Notes: a model not told the origin generated them from the sequence alone. 19,302 bases of DNA from an uncultured Flavobacteriia bacterium (GCA_937975705.1 CALJTX010000065.1:1-19302); one strand, 5' to 3'; shown: positions 5,979 through 13,725, numbered from the stretch's first letter. Made by a program: numbers and translations.

Positions 5979-7512
5979 AGTCGGTGTAGTTTGGTTCAAG
6001 CGAGACCTGCGCCTCGCCGACCACGCTCCGCTCCATGCAGCCGAACAAACAGATCTACCGCTACTCTACCTTTGGATCCTCGAGCCTACAGAATGGGACG
6101 CCCCCGAAAACAGCCTGCGCCATTGGCAATTTCAATATGCTTCCCTTTTGCAAATCAATAGAGAATTGAGCAAAATCGGCAGAGCCATTCAAATTTGCTA
6201 CGGCGAAGCGACTGCTATTTTTGAAGCCCTACAAGAAAAATTTATCCTTAAAAATATTTGGAGCTACCAAGAGTCAGGACCACCCAGAACCTATGCTAGA
6301 GACCGCGCACTGCAGGTATTTTTCAAGCAACAGCAGATTGTATGGACCGAATTTCAGCGCGACGGCATCATTCGCGGCCTGAAAAACCGTAAAAACTGGG
6401 ACAAAGCCTGGTTTGCTTACGTCAATAGCCCTATCCTCGACTTCTATGCGCAGCCCGACCGTACTTCCATTTCCTTGGAAAACAACTTTGCGCTTCCAAG
6501 CGAAATCTCGACGCAATTAGCAGCTTATCCGGACACTTTTCAGAAAGCAGGGCCCTTTTACGCGGCGCGCTACTTGCAAGACTTCCTGAACAAGCGCGTC
6601 CATTTCTATCAGAAAGGCATTTCCAAACCTGCTTTGAGTAGAAAGACTTGCAGCCGACTTTCTCCTTTTTTGGCCTGGGGAAATTTATCGGTTAGGCAAG
6701 TAGTGAGAGCGACCTCTGCCACGCTCAAAACAGCCGAAAACAAGCACAACCACAATGCTTTTCTCACACGCCTCCATTGGCATTGCCATTTCATTCAAAA
6801 GTTTGAAACCGAGTGCACATACGCCACAACCTGCATCAATAATGCCTATGAGGGGCTGAGTTACCCTAAAAATGAAGCCTTTTTAGAGGCTTGGAAAACA
6901 GGTCAAACCGGATTCCCATTGGTAGATGCCAATATGCGCTGCTTGCAACAAACGGGCTGGATCAATTTTCGCATGCGGGCCTTATTGGTTTCGTTTTTAT
7001 GTCACAATTTGGTCCAAGACTGGAAAGATGGCGTCAATCATATGGCCAATTTATTTTTAGACTTTGAACCCGGCATTCACTATCCGCAATTTCAAATGCA
7101 AGCAGGTACTACTGGGGTGAATACCATTCGCGTTTACAATCCGATCCATAATAGTTACAAGCACGATCCAGATGCCGTATTTATCAAGCAATGGGTTCCG
7201 GAACTTGCTGCGCTTCCGCTGTCTTTTATACATGAGCCCTGGAAAATGACCGAGATGGATATGGCCCTATATCAATTTCAATTGGGCCGAGACTACCCTT
7301 TTCCTATTGTGGATCCGAAAGATTCAAGAAAAGAGGAACGCAAATTTCTGTGGGATATCCGCAAAAGCGATAAAGGAAAAAGCGAAGGACAGAAAATAAT
7401 TCAGACGCTCGTGCGACCTTCAGTGGCGCGCCAAGAGCCAAAACGCAAGCAAACCAAGGCCAAAGGAAAACAAGACATTGAACCAAAACAAGGCCAGTTG
7501 CCCTTGTTGTAG
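5968..7512 (+). CDS. Deoxyribodipyrimidine photolyase / cryptochrome family protein
   Basis: This is a 514-residue flavoprotein of the photolyase/cryptochrome family, full length. Residues ~5-130 are the antenna-binding Rossmann domain (VGVVWFKRDLRLADHAPL, then PLLYLWILEP). Residues ~200-480 are the FAD domain (RLSPFLAWGNLSVRQV, TGFPLVDANMRCLQQTGW at 314-331, and YNP and HEPWKM later). ATG 5968 places the motif KRDLR at the normal distance from the N-terminus; an upstream in-frame ATG at 5785 lies inside the previous gene and is rejected. Several positions differ from E. coli PhrB. The W-M-H-N-R segment reads W331-I-N-F-R335. After Asp365 the FAD-proximal Trp382 equivalent is Phe375 (FQM instead of WQW), and the Asn378 equivalent is His. 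The C-terminal ~30 residues are Lys/Gln-rich and encoded opposite crcB. It is third in the operon. It may repair pyrimidine dimers or be a sensor; the substitutions leave this unsure. Confidence 0.88.
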   Translation: MKTEVGVVWFKRDLRLADHAPLHAAEQTDLPLLYLWILEPTEWDAPENSLRHWQFQYASLLQINRELSKIGRAIQICYGEATAIFEALQEKFILKNIWSYQESGPPRTYARDRALQVFFKQQQIVWTEFQRDGIIRGLKNRKNWDKAWFAYVNSPILDFYAQPDRTSISLENNFALPSEISTQLAAYPDTFQKAGPFYAARYLQDFLNKRVHFYQKGISKPALSRKTCSRLSPFLAWGNLSVRQVVRATSATLKTAENKHNHNAFLTRLHWHCHFIQKFETECTYATTCINNAYEGLSYPKNEAFLEAWKTGQTGFPLVDANMRCLQQTGWINFRMRALLVSFLCHNLVQDWKDGVNHMANLFLDFEPGIHYPQFQMQAGTTGVNTIRVYNPIHNSYKHDPDAVFIKQWVPELAALPLSFIHEPWKMTEMDMALYQFQLGRDYPFPIVDPKDSRKEERKFLWDIRKSDKGKSEGQKIIQTLVRPSVARQEPKRKQTKAKGKQDIEPKQGQLPLL

Positions 7513-7782
7513 GAGCTGAAAATTCTCGTAAGAAAAGGTGCTAAAAGTAGAGAGGCCGCCACAAATTCCTACTACAATAAGCGGATAAATAGCTGACCAC
7601 TTTGGGATGTCTTTGAATTGAGACACTACAAAAGCCAAGAGTACACTTGCTAAAATATTACTCAGCAAGGTAGCCCAAGGAAAATGATTTGGCTCAAATG
7701 GGAGCAGTTTGGAAAGCAAAAAACGCAGCACACTACCGATGCCTCCACCCAAAAACACAAGAAGAAGGCTATTTAATCCCAT
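7420..7782 (-). CDS. crcB: Fluoride channel CrcB/Fluc
   Basis: The protein is a small dimeric inner-membrane channel that exports fluoride. The 120-residue protein has four hydrophobic segments (about residues 5-20, 35-55, 65-85 and 97-117), the usual Fluc layout. Signature pieces are visible: GGGIGSVLRF near the N-terminus, WATLLSNILASV in the second segment (Asn lining the pore), and GICGGLSTFSTFSYE, which holds the Na+-site and the Phe-box region. The start is ATG at 7782, which begins the first membrane helix; a longer frame to 7854 adds 24 residues inside the PAP2 gene and is rejected. It overlaps the 3' end of the PAP2 gene by 10 bases, so it is the last gene of the hpt-adk-obgE operon. 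Its own 3' end overlaps the convergent photolyase gene by 93 bases. I did not see a convincing fluoride riboswitch upstream. Confidence 0.93.
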   Translation of the reverse strand: MGLNSLLLVFLGGGIGSVLRFLLSKLLPFEPNHFPWATLLSNILASVLLAFVVSQFKDIPKWSAIYPLIVVGICGGLSTFSTFSYENFQLLQQGQLALFWFNVLFSFGLGLLAFWLLARH

Positions 7783-8357
7783 TTTTGAATCAATTGTACA
7801 ACTAAATATCTTCTCATTAACCAACCTATTGTCAAGCCTAACAACCCACCACAAAGGACGTCTGAAGGAAAATGCACACCCAGATAAACCCTACTATAGG
7901 CAACTAAAAAAACGTAACTGCCAAGTGCATAAACACAATAAGTGTACTTTTTTAAGAACGGCAATAAAAACATAAAAAGAGCGGCCAAATTTGCGGCATG
8001 AGACGACACAAAGCCAAATTGTCCACCCAGATAAGGATTATTGGGGCCAAGCATGTAAAAATGCAAGTAGTTGCCTACAATTGGGTCATGAGACGGCCTC
8101 AATCTTTGAAAATAATCCTTAAATAATTGCGTAGAAACAATGTCTGTTAAAGAGATAACGCATAGCGTGAGAAGGAAAATCAAACCTGTTTTTTTCCAGG
8201 AAAACTGACTTTTGAGCAATACAATGATGCAAAAAGCCAGCGGAAAATTGATCCATTTAGAAGACAACACCCACATGCATTGATCTAGCCATGGCGCATT
8301 GAAATGATTGATGCGCAAAAGTAAGCTGTTATCGATGCGCTGCAGAAATTCAATCAT
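7773..8357 (-). CDS. PAP2-family membrane phosphatase
   Basis: This integral membrane phosphatase of the PAP2/lipid-phosphate family removes phosphate from lipid phosphates or undecaprenyl pyrophosphate. The active site is set by three signatures, all present in the 194-residue protein: K80-x6-R87-P, then S119-H120 (FVSSHA in place of PSGH), then S155-R156-VYLG-V-H162-FPSD166. His120 and His162 are the expected general acid and nucleophile. Hydrophobic segments lie at about residues 37-48, 57-75, 124-135, 139-154 and 168-185, consistent with five or six membrane spans and a periplasmic active site. It overlaps obgE by 8 bases at its start and crcB by 10 at its end, which fits a single transcript. 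It could recycle undecaprenyl pyrophosphate for cell-wall synthesis or modify lipid A; the sequence does not decide between them. Confidence 0.9.
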   Translation of the reverse strand: MIEFLQRIDNSLLLRINHFNAPWLDQCMWVLSSKWINFPLAFCIIVLLKSQFSWKKTGLIFLLTLCVISLTDIVSTQLFKDYFQRLRPSHDPIVGNYLHFYMLGPNNPYLGGQFGFVSSHAANLAALFMFLLPFLKKYTYCVYALGSYVFLVAYSRVYLGVHFPSDVLCGGLLGLTIGWLMRRYLVVQLIQKWD

Positions 8358-9342
8358 GATTGAGGTGCTTCCAAATCAAGTCTTTGAGCTCCATGAGGCC
8401 CTGTTGGGCAACAGAAGAGATAAATAAATGCGGAAGGTTGGGCAATTCTTTTGTTATGGCTGCTTTGAGTTCGTCGTCGAGCATATCTGCTTTGGTAATG
8501 GCCAACAAGCGCTCTTTGTGCAAGAGTTCGGGGTTGTATTGCTTGAGCTCATTCAAAAGAATATTGTATTCTTTTTGAATGTCATCGGAGTCTGCAGCAA
8601 TCATGAAAAGCAAGATTGAATTGCGCTCGATATGACGCAAGAAGCGCAAGCCCAAACCTTTGCCAGCGTGTGCACCTTCAATAATTCCGGGGATATCGGC
8701 CATGATGAACGAGCGGTAATCGCGGTAAGAAACGATGCCGAGGTTCGGACGCAGCGTGGTAAATGGGTAGTCACCGATTTCGGGCTGTGCGGCTGAAAGC
8801 ACTGAAAGCAAGGTGCTTTTTCCGGCATTTGGAAAACCTACCAAACCGACATCAGCTAAGATTTTGAGCTCGAGGATTTTCCAGCCTTCTAATCCTTCTT
8901 CGCCTGGTTGGGCATGACGTGGAGTTTGATTGGTGGGCGATTTAAAGTGGTTGTTACCCATACCGCCGCGGCCGCCGCGCTGAATAATGCGCTCCTCTCC
9001 TTCTTCGGTGATTTCAAAGAGGACTTCACCAGTTTCGCCGTCTTTTGCCAAAGTACCAAGTGGCACATCGATGTAGACGTCTTCTCCTTGAGAACCTGTT
9101 TTAAGATTGCCAGCGCCATGTGCGCCGTGCCCTGCTTTGATATGTTTTTTAAACTTGAGATGCAAGAGTGTCCAGAGTTGTTTGTTGCCACGCAAATAGA
9201 CGTGTCCGCCACGGCCGCCATCACCTCCGTCGGGCCCGCCCTTAGGAATGTATTTTTCGCGTCTGAAATGCGTCGAACCGCCACCACCGTTTCCGGAGGT
9301 ACAGTGAATTTTTACGTAATCAACAAAGTTGTCTGAAGCCAT
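8350..9342 (-). CDS. obgE: GTPase Obg (CgtA), ribosome assembly
   Basis: Obg is an essential GTPase that binds the 50S subunit late in its assembly and links ribosome maturation to growth and (p)ppGpp. The N-terminal Obg fold (residues 1-158) has its glycine-rich loops (SGNGGGGSTHFRREKYIPKGGPDGGDGGRGG). The G domain follows: G1 GFPNAGKST (169-177), switch I TTLRPN (195-200), G3 DIPG (216-219), G4 TKAD (283-286) and G5 SSVA (309-312). At 330 residues it ends right after the G domain, without the C-terminal OCT domain seen in Bacillus or the acidic tail of E. coli ObgE; this short form is usual in Bacteroidota. It starts 3 bases after the adk stop and overlaps the PAP2 gene by 8 bases. It is therefore the middle gene of the five-gene minus-strand operon. 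Confidence 0.97.
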   Translation of the reverse strand: MASDNFVDYVKIHCTSGNGGGGSTHFRREKYIPKGGPDGGDGGRGGHVYLRGNKQLWTLLHLKFKKHIKAGHGAHGAGNLKTGSQGEDVYIDVPLGTLAKDGETGEVLFEITEEGEERIIQRGGRGGMGNNHFKSPTNQTPRHAQPGEEGLEGWKILELKILADVGLVGFPNAGKSTLLSVLSAAQPEIGDYPFTTLRPNLGIVSYRDYRSFIMADIPGIIEGAHAGKGLGLRFLRHIERNSILLFMIAADSDDIQKEYNILLNELKQYNPELLHKERLLAITKADMLDDELKAAITKELPNLPHLFISSVAQQGLMELKDLIWKHLNHD

Positions 9343-9345
9343 GTA

Positions 9346-9918
9346 TTAGTTTGTATCGATGGCAGAGAATAAACGTTGCGTGATGTCATCGATGCTACCA
9401 ATGCCATCGATGGCAATAAATTTATGTTGTGCTTGGTAAAATGCTTTTACCGGAGCGGTTTCTTGGTTGTAAACAGAGATGCGTTTTTCAATTACAGCCG
9501 GGTCTGCGTCGTCAGGACGGCCAGAAACTTCTGCTCTTTTGAGCAAACGTGTTTTGAGTTCGTTTTCTTCTACCTCAAGGGCGAGCATTAAGGTGATTTC
9601 AGTTTGCAGGCTAGCTAAGAATTCATCTAGCGCTTGTGCTTGCGCATTGGTGCGCGGAAAACCGTCAAAAATAAAACCTTTTGGAGCAGCGTGCTTCACT
9701 ACTTCAGAGCGCAGCATATTGATGGTCACTTCATCGGGTACGAGCTGACCAGCATCCATATAGCTTTTAGCAAGTTTGCCGAGTTCTGTTTCGCCTTTGA
9801 TATTGGCGCGAAAGACATCGCCGGTTGATAAATGTACAAGACCATATTTTTCGATGAGTCTTTCGGATTGGGTTCCTTTACCTGCTCCTGGAGGGCCAAA
9901 AAGTACAATATTTAACAT
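9346..9918 (-). CDS. adk: Adenylate kinase
   Basis: Adk interconverts ATP + AMP and 2 ADP in the cytoplasm and sets the adenylate energy balance. The 190-residue protein starts directly with the core strand (MLNIVLFGPPGAGKGT, P-loop at residues 8-16). The AMP-binding segment is LVHLSTGDVFR (28-37), and FDGFPRT (84-90) is another clear signature. The LID is of the short type without zinc-binding Cys residues: R-A-E-V-S-G-R-P-D-D at about 128-137, followed by KR at 145-146. Short-LID Adks are normal in Bacteroidota. It lies 2 bases after hpt and 3 before obgE, so all three are co-transcribed. Together with hpt and the divergent purK it makes a small purine-nucleotide group. Confidence 0.97.
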   Translation of the reverse strand: MLNIVLFGPPGAGKGTQSERLIEKYGLVHLSTGDVFRANIKGETELGKLAKSYMDAGQLVPDEVTINMLRSEVVKHAAPKGFIFDGFPRTNAQAQALDEFLASLQTEITLMLALEVEENELKTRLLKRAEVSGRPDDADPAVIEKRISVYNQETAPVKAFYQAQHKFIAIDGIGSIDDITQRLFSAIDTN

Positions 9919-9920
9919 AA

Positions 9921-10460
9921 CTAATTGATTAATTGATAAACAGCTGGAAGTTCGCGACCGCGTTCTTTGTAGTCTAGGCCATAACCGACCACAAAGCGAT
10001 CTTCTATCTCAAAGCCAATATATTTGGGTTGATGTTTTCCTTTATACGATGCAGGCTTCAGAAGCAGTGCACAAATAGACAAAGATGCTGGCTGTTCAGA
10101 TTGAAGCAGCGTAAAAATTTTGTCCATGGTGATGCCGGTATCGAGGATGTCTTCGATGACGATAACATGGCGGTCTTTAAGGGCAGTTTGCAGGCCGATA
10201 AGTTCATCTACCCTGCCACTCGACTGCGTACCCACATATGAACTCACCTTGACAAAAGAAAGCTCAGGTGAACACTTTAATTGCTTGAATACATCAGAGG
10301 CAAACATAAAGGCACCATTGAGCACCGCTAAGAAAATAGGATTCTTGCCTGTGTAGTCAGTGTCTAACTGACTTGCCAATTCTTTAATGCGCGTTTGTAT
10401 TGTCGTTTCCGAAATGAAGGGCGCGAAAGAAAGATCGTGTATGTGAACCACTGTACGCAT
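9921..10460 (-). CDS. hpt: Hypoxanthine phosphoribosyltransferase
   Basis: The enzyme salvages hypoxanthine (and usually guanine) to IMP/GMP using PRPP. The PRPP loop V-I-V-I-E-D-I-L-D-T-G-I-T-M (residues 99-112) is exact for the family. The early LNGAFMF segment (48-54) and the flexible-loop region with SSY (73-75) are present. The late DRFVVGYGLDY (154-164) supplies the purine-ring-stacking and Mg-binding residues. The start is ATG at 10460, giving 179 residues; a TTG at 10478 would add six residues, but it lies inside the likely -7 box. A TACCTTTG box (10468-10475, read on the minus strand) stands 7 bases before the ATG, so the transcript is nearly or fully leaderless. It is the first gene of the operon that continues through adk, obgE, the PAP2 gene and crcB. 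Confidence 0.95.
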   Translation of the reverse strand: MRTVVHIHDLSFAPFISETTIQTRIKELASQLDTDYTGKNPIFLAVLNGAFMFASDVFKQLKCSPELSFVKVSSYVGTQSSGRVDELIGLQTALKDRHVIVIEDILDTGITMDKIFTLLQSEQPASLSICALLLKPASYKGKHQPKYIGFEIEDRFVVGYGLDYKERGRELPAVYQLIN

Positions 10461-10467
10461 CGTCGTA

Positions 10468-10475
10468 CAAAGGTA
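10468..10475 (-). promoter_or_regulatory. -7 box of the hpt-adk-obgE operon
   Basis: The coding-strand sequence TACCTTTG is a perfect match to the Bacteroidota TAnnTTTG element. It ends 7 bases before the hpt ATG, which predicts a start site at or within a few bases of the codon. No clear TTTG -33 element is seen at 19-20 bases upstream. Confidence 0.6.
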
Positions 10476-10487
10476 CAATTTTAAACG

Positions 10488-10499
10488 TATCTTTGCGGC
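10488..10499 (+). promoter_or_regulatory. -7 box and spacer of purK
   Basis: TATCTTTG (10488-10495) is a perfect TAnnTTTG element, followed by CGGC and then ATG 10500. Transcription would begin at or near the start codon, giving a leaderless mRNA. It shares a 39-base divergent gap with the hpt promoter; the two boxes are 12 bases apart. Confidence 0.65.
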
Positions 10500-11648
10500 A
10501 TGACAAAAACATGGTACGGTAGGGAACTACAAATTGGCGTGCTTGGCGGTGGTCAGTTGGGGCGCATGCTCATCCAGGCAGCCAATAGTTTGGACATTCA
10601 ATTGCACATGCTCGACCCCGATCCAGCTGCTCCTTGCGCGCAAATTGCGTATAGCTTTCAGCAAGGTGCACTCACCGACTACGACACCGTCATGGCCTTT
10701 GGTCAAAACAAAGACCTGCTTACGGTAGAAATCGAAAACGTCAACACCGATGCCCTGCGCGCACTTGAAAAACAAGGCGTAAAAGTCTTTCCTCAGCCAC
10801 ACATTCTGGAACTGATCCGCGACAAAGGCACCCAAAAACAATTTTATCTAGATAACGGCATCCCCACTGCCCCTTTCGTTTATTGCGAATCCGCTTTACC
10901 TTCTGAAAATCCCTTTGGCTTTCCGGTCGTACACAAACTCCGAACAGGTGGTTACGACGGCAAAGGTGTCAATATCATTCATGAAGCAAGTCAACTGAAT
11001 ACGAGCTTCAATGCACCTTCGATATTTGAAGCGTGCATTCCTTTCACCAAAGAATTATCTGTTATTGTGGCCCGCAATGCAGCAGGCCAAACCAACTGTT
11101 TTCCACTCGTGGAGTGCGAATTCAACCCAGAAGCTAATTTGGTTGAGTTTTTATTTTCCCCTGCAGCAGTTTCTTCTGCAATTGAAGCGCAAGCCAAACA
11201 AATTGCCATCGACATCATCGAAAAACTCGATATGGTAGGCTTACTTGCCGTAGAATTGTTCTTGACCCAAGAAGGCACGCTTTTGGTGAACGAAATTGCA
11301 CCAAGACCCCACAATAGCGGCCACCACACCATAGAAATTGCACGTTGCTCCCAATTTGAGCAACATTTGCGCGCCATCCTCAACTTACCGCTCGGCGACA
11401 CCCAACTCCATAGCGCTGGCGCTATGTTGAATCTTGTCGGTGAAAAAGGACACGAGGGCCCTGTTTACTACCAAGGGCTAGAAGCTATTTTGGCCTTACC
11501 GGGTGTGCACCCACATTTATATGGCAAGAGCCACACCAAACCATTTCGCAAAATGGGCCACGTTACCATCAGCGCAAATGACATGGAAGCGGTTCGCAAT
11601 ACTGCACAAAAGGTAAAAGAAACCATTAAAGTACTTTCCAAAAAATAA
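10500..11648 (+). CDS. purK: N5-carboxyaminoimidazole ribonucleotide synthase (PurK)
   Basis: PurK uses ATP and bicarbonate to turn AIR into N5-CAIR in de novo purine synthesis; PurE then converts it to CAIR. The 382-residue protein belongs to the ATP-grasp family. GVLGGGQLGRM (residues 13-23) opens the N-terminal nucleotide-like domain. The ATP-binding central domain includes KLRTGGYDGKGV, and the Mg-binding end of the grasp is VNEIAPRPHNSGHHT. The C-terminal domain carries GAMLNLVGEKGHEGPVYYQG. The start ATG 10500 is fixed by the -7 box four bases before it. purE is not in the window; in many Bacteroidota it lies next to purK. A strong terminator follows just after the stop. It is divergent from the purine-salvage gene hpt, which suggests coordinated control, though I see no PurR-type site. 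Confidence 0.96.
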   Translation: MTKTWYGRELQIGVLGGGQLGRMLIQAANSLDIQLHMLDPDPAAPCAQIAYSFQQGALTDYDTVMAFGQNKDLLTVEIENVNTDALRALEKQGVKVFPQPHILELIRDKGTQKQFYLDNGIPTAPFVYCESALPSENPFGFPVVHKLRTGGYDGKGVNIIHEASQLNTSFNAPSIFEACIPFTKELSVIVARNAAGQTNCFPLVECEFNPEANLVEFLFSPAAVSSAIEAQAKQIAIDIIEKLDMVGLLAVELFLTQEGTLLVNEIAPRPHNSGHHTIEIARCSQFEQHLRAILNLPLGDTQLHSAGAMLNLVGEKGHEGPVYYQGLEAILALPGVHPHLYGKSHTKPFRKMGHVTISANDMEAVRNTAQKVKETIKVLSKK

Positions 11649-11675
11649 AAAGGGCCGCAATAGCGGCCCTTTTTA
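11646..11675. terminator. Bidirectional intrinsic terminator between purK and Omp28-like gene
   Basis: AGGGCCGC (11651-11658), loop AATA, GCGGCCCT (11663-11670) gives an 8-base GC-rich stem. It is flanked by an A run on the left and a T run on the right that can extend the stem. The symmetrical layout can stop both the plus-strand purK transcript and the minus-strand transcript that ends at 11702. Confidence 0.9.
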
Positions 11676-11701
11676 TTTTACAAACTATTTTGGTGTGCAG
11701 C

Positions 11702-13705
11702 TTATCTGATCACCAATTTCTTTTGAACGCGTTGACCATTCATTTGCATCTCTACAATGTATAGCCCTGGCGCATAATTGCTCGTGTTGAGGCCGATTTC
11801 GAAATCGCCCTGAAGACTACCAAACTGACGCGCTTGCAAAATACCACCTTTCGCATCGAGTACACGAACGCTTACAGGTGCAGTGGTAGGAATATGAAGT
11901 GTGATGTTGGCAAAATCGGTTGCAGGGTTTGGTGCAATTGTCAACATTTGCTCTAGGTTAATGGCGCCAATCAGTTCATTCAAACCAACATAACCGTTCT
12001 GCACAGCCTCATTGATGTTGGTGTAACCTGCGTTGTCTATTTGACCTTGCGGATCGATGAGCATTCCTACAATATGCATTTGGGTTTCATCCCAAGTTGA
12101 CGGCAAGGTAAAGCTAAAGTTTGCGGTGTAGTTGTCGCCAACTGCCGTAGTGGCTGCAATGACACCCGTCTGACCTGCAAAGCTAGGTGCAATGGCACGC
12201 GCTACATGATCGTAAACCATTTGTGCAGCTGGAACAGGGCTTGGCAAGCTCTCAAAACCACCCATAACACCATTGTTTCCACCAGCATAAGCGTTGGATT
12301 GATTGTAACCTGAACCAGTTCCGGTAACGCCGTCTTCAGTGAGCACGCAGGCTACTTTGTAAGCACCAGTAGTGGCTTGCATCATTTCTGTACTCACAGA
12401 CACATTGAGAATGCGCGTGGCAGGATCCCAAGTTGCTCCGTTGGTAAGTACCCCTTTTGGAGCAGTTTGTAAACGGGTAAAGAAATCAGAACTCATTTGT
12501 GAAGGGTCAACATCGCCAACGCGGTCTACAAGTGCACTTGGGTAACCGCCAATTAGGCCGCCAATGCCTGCATCGTAGTCAGTAACTGTCATTGGGTCGC
12601 CGTTGTGTACAGCAACACCTGCCCAGAATCCGTTGTATTCAGCTGCAAACATGTCCATAAAGACAGCCCCACGCGGACACCACTGACACCATGTGCCTGT
12701 TGCCTCTTCACCTACAACAATTTTGCCAGCAGCCGGAACAACCGGATCAACTTCTTGTGTAAGTGTGTTATCTGCAGCGTTGTCGTCGTTGCCTCCATTG
12801 ATGTTCGAAATGGTTACTACAGCGTTATTTAAACCTGCTGTCAACTGCAAAGTTGGTATATTCACAGTGTAACTTGCGATACTCGCTACATTGACGCCTG
12901 TAATGTTTTGTGTATAATTTTGACCGTTGTAATTGAGATTGACATCAAATGAAGTGAGTGCATTTTGTCCAGCATTCAAAATAGAAATTGTTGGGCTCAC
13001 ATCTTGACTTGCAATATCTCCACCCATGTCTAAAGAAGACACCATTGCGTTGAGCGCAGGAAGTGTGTAGGTTTGGTGGTCAAAACTGACGTTGTCCATG
13101 TAAAATTGATGATTTTGGAGTGGATAGAAATCCGCAGAAGCAACGGAATTGACTCCATTTACCCATGTTCCAACCAAAACGTTATTGACATAGGCTTTCC
13201 AAACATGCAGCGTTAAGTTGGCCTCAATTTTTAAATTGAACCAAGCTGCCTCAGGGTAAGTACCCAAACATAAATTAGGTGTGTTGCCGTCATCGATAGC
13301 TAATTCACCGGCATCCATGTGCACATTGAGCGCCCATAAATTGCCAATTGTAGTGGCTCCTTGAATATTGTAATAGGCTCCTTTGCCGCTATTCACATAC
13401 AAATCTGTATTGAGTGTAAAGATTCCGGAATTGTAAAGTTGTCCAAAATTAAGTACAACATCTTGCGGACCGCCAGCCGCTACCGTAGAAGAAAAATAAA
13501 CGGAGTTCGGGGCGCTAGCCGCGTTGTTATTGGTAATGGTGACATCTGAAGTATTTCCTTCTGTGCCTGACCACGTAGACCAAGATGTAGACTGCGGGCC
13601 CAAATAAGAACCAGCGGCGTACGCATCAAAATTGTCTGAAAATATTTGGGCCGAGGCCAATTGGGCACTCATGATGCCCGCAAATAGTAAAAAGCTTTTT
13701 TTCAT
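11702..13705 (-). CDS. T9SS-secreted Omp28-related protein with thioredoxin-like CxxC
   Basis: This is a 667-residue exported protein. Residues 1-19 are a signal peptide (MKKSFLLFAGIMSAQLASA, cleavage before Gln20). Residues ~20-210 form a beta-rich lectin/glucanase-like region beginning FSDNFDAYAAG. A CARDB/Ig-like module covers roughly 215-320 (ISILNAGQNALTSFDVNLNYNG). From ~330 there is an Omp28-like module starting VGEEATGTWCQWCPRG, whose Cys340-x-x-Cys343 pair looks like a thioredoxin-type site. The C-terminus from ~590 (LTIAPNPATDFANITL to GLYIVEMQMNGQRVQKKLVIR) is a type A T9SS sorting domain, so the protein is expected on or outside the outer membrane. Substrate unknown. It is convergent with purK across a shared terminator and lies 54 bases downstream of tcdA, with its own candidate -7 box (TAACTTTTG, 13726-13734). 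Confidence 0.88.
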   Translation of the reverse strand: MKKSFLLFAGIMSAQLASAQIFSDNFDAYAAGSYLGPQSTSWSTWSGTEGNTSDVTITNNNAASAPNSVYFSSTVAAGGPQDVVLNFGQLYNSGIFTLNTDLYVNSGKGAYYNIQGATTIGNLWALNVHMDAGELAIDDGNTPNLCLGTYPEAAWFNLKIEANLTLHVWKAYVNNVLVGTWVNGVNSVASADFYPLQNHQFYMDNVSFDHQTYTLPALNAMVSSLDMGGDIASQDVSPTISILNAGQNALTSFDVNLNYNGQNYTQNITGVNVASIASYTVNIPTLQLTAGLNNAVVTISNINGGNDDNAADNTLTQEVDPVVPAAGKIVVGEEATGTWCQWCPRGAVFMDMFAAEYNGFWAGVAVHNGDPMTVTDYDAGIGGLIGGYPSALVDRVGDVDPSQMSSDFFTRLQTAPKGVLTNGATWDPATRILNVSVSTEMMQATTGAYKVACVLTEDGVTGTGSGYNQSNAYAGGNNGVMGGFESLPSPVPAAQMVYDHVARAIAPSFAGQTGVIAATTAVGDNYTANFSFTLPSTWDETQMHIVGMLIDPQGQIDNAGYTNINEAVQNGYVGLNELIGAINLEQMLTIAPNPATDFANITLHIPTTAPVSVRVLDAKGGILQARQFGSLQGDFEIGLNTSNYAPGLYIVEMQMNGQRVQKKLVIR

Positions 13706-13725
13706 AGTTTGGCTTGTTTGAGAGC

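Noticed and set aside
7783..7854. 24-residue N-terminal extension of CrcB
   Set aside because: It is a polar sequence antisense to nothing useful and inside the PAP2 gene; Fluc proteins start at the first membrane helix, which follows ATG 7782.
7783..7860. Fluoride riboswitch ahead of crcB
   Set aside because: The region is coding for the PAP2 protein and crcB is translationally coupled within an operon; I could not find the conserved pseudoknot elements.
8908..9336. 142-codon open frame on the plus strand opposite obgE
   Set aside because: It is a shadow of the Gly-rich Obg domain; the translation has no recognisable features and the obgE frame is certain.
9402..9415. Perfect palindrome TGCCATCGATGGCA within adk
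   Set aside because: It encodes ordinary C-terminal residues of Adk (AIDG region); a single palindrome of this size inside a gene is likely chance, and no second copy was noticed.
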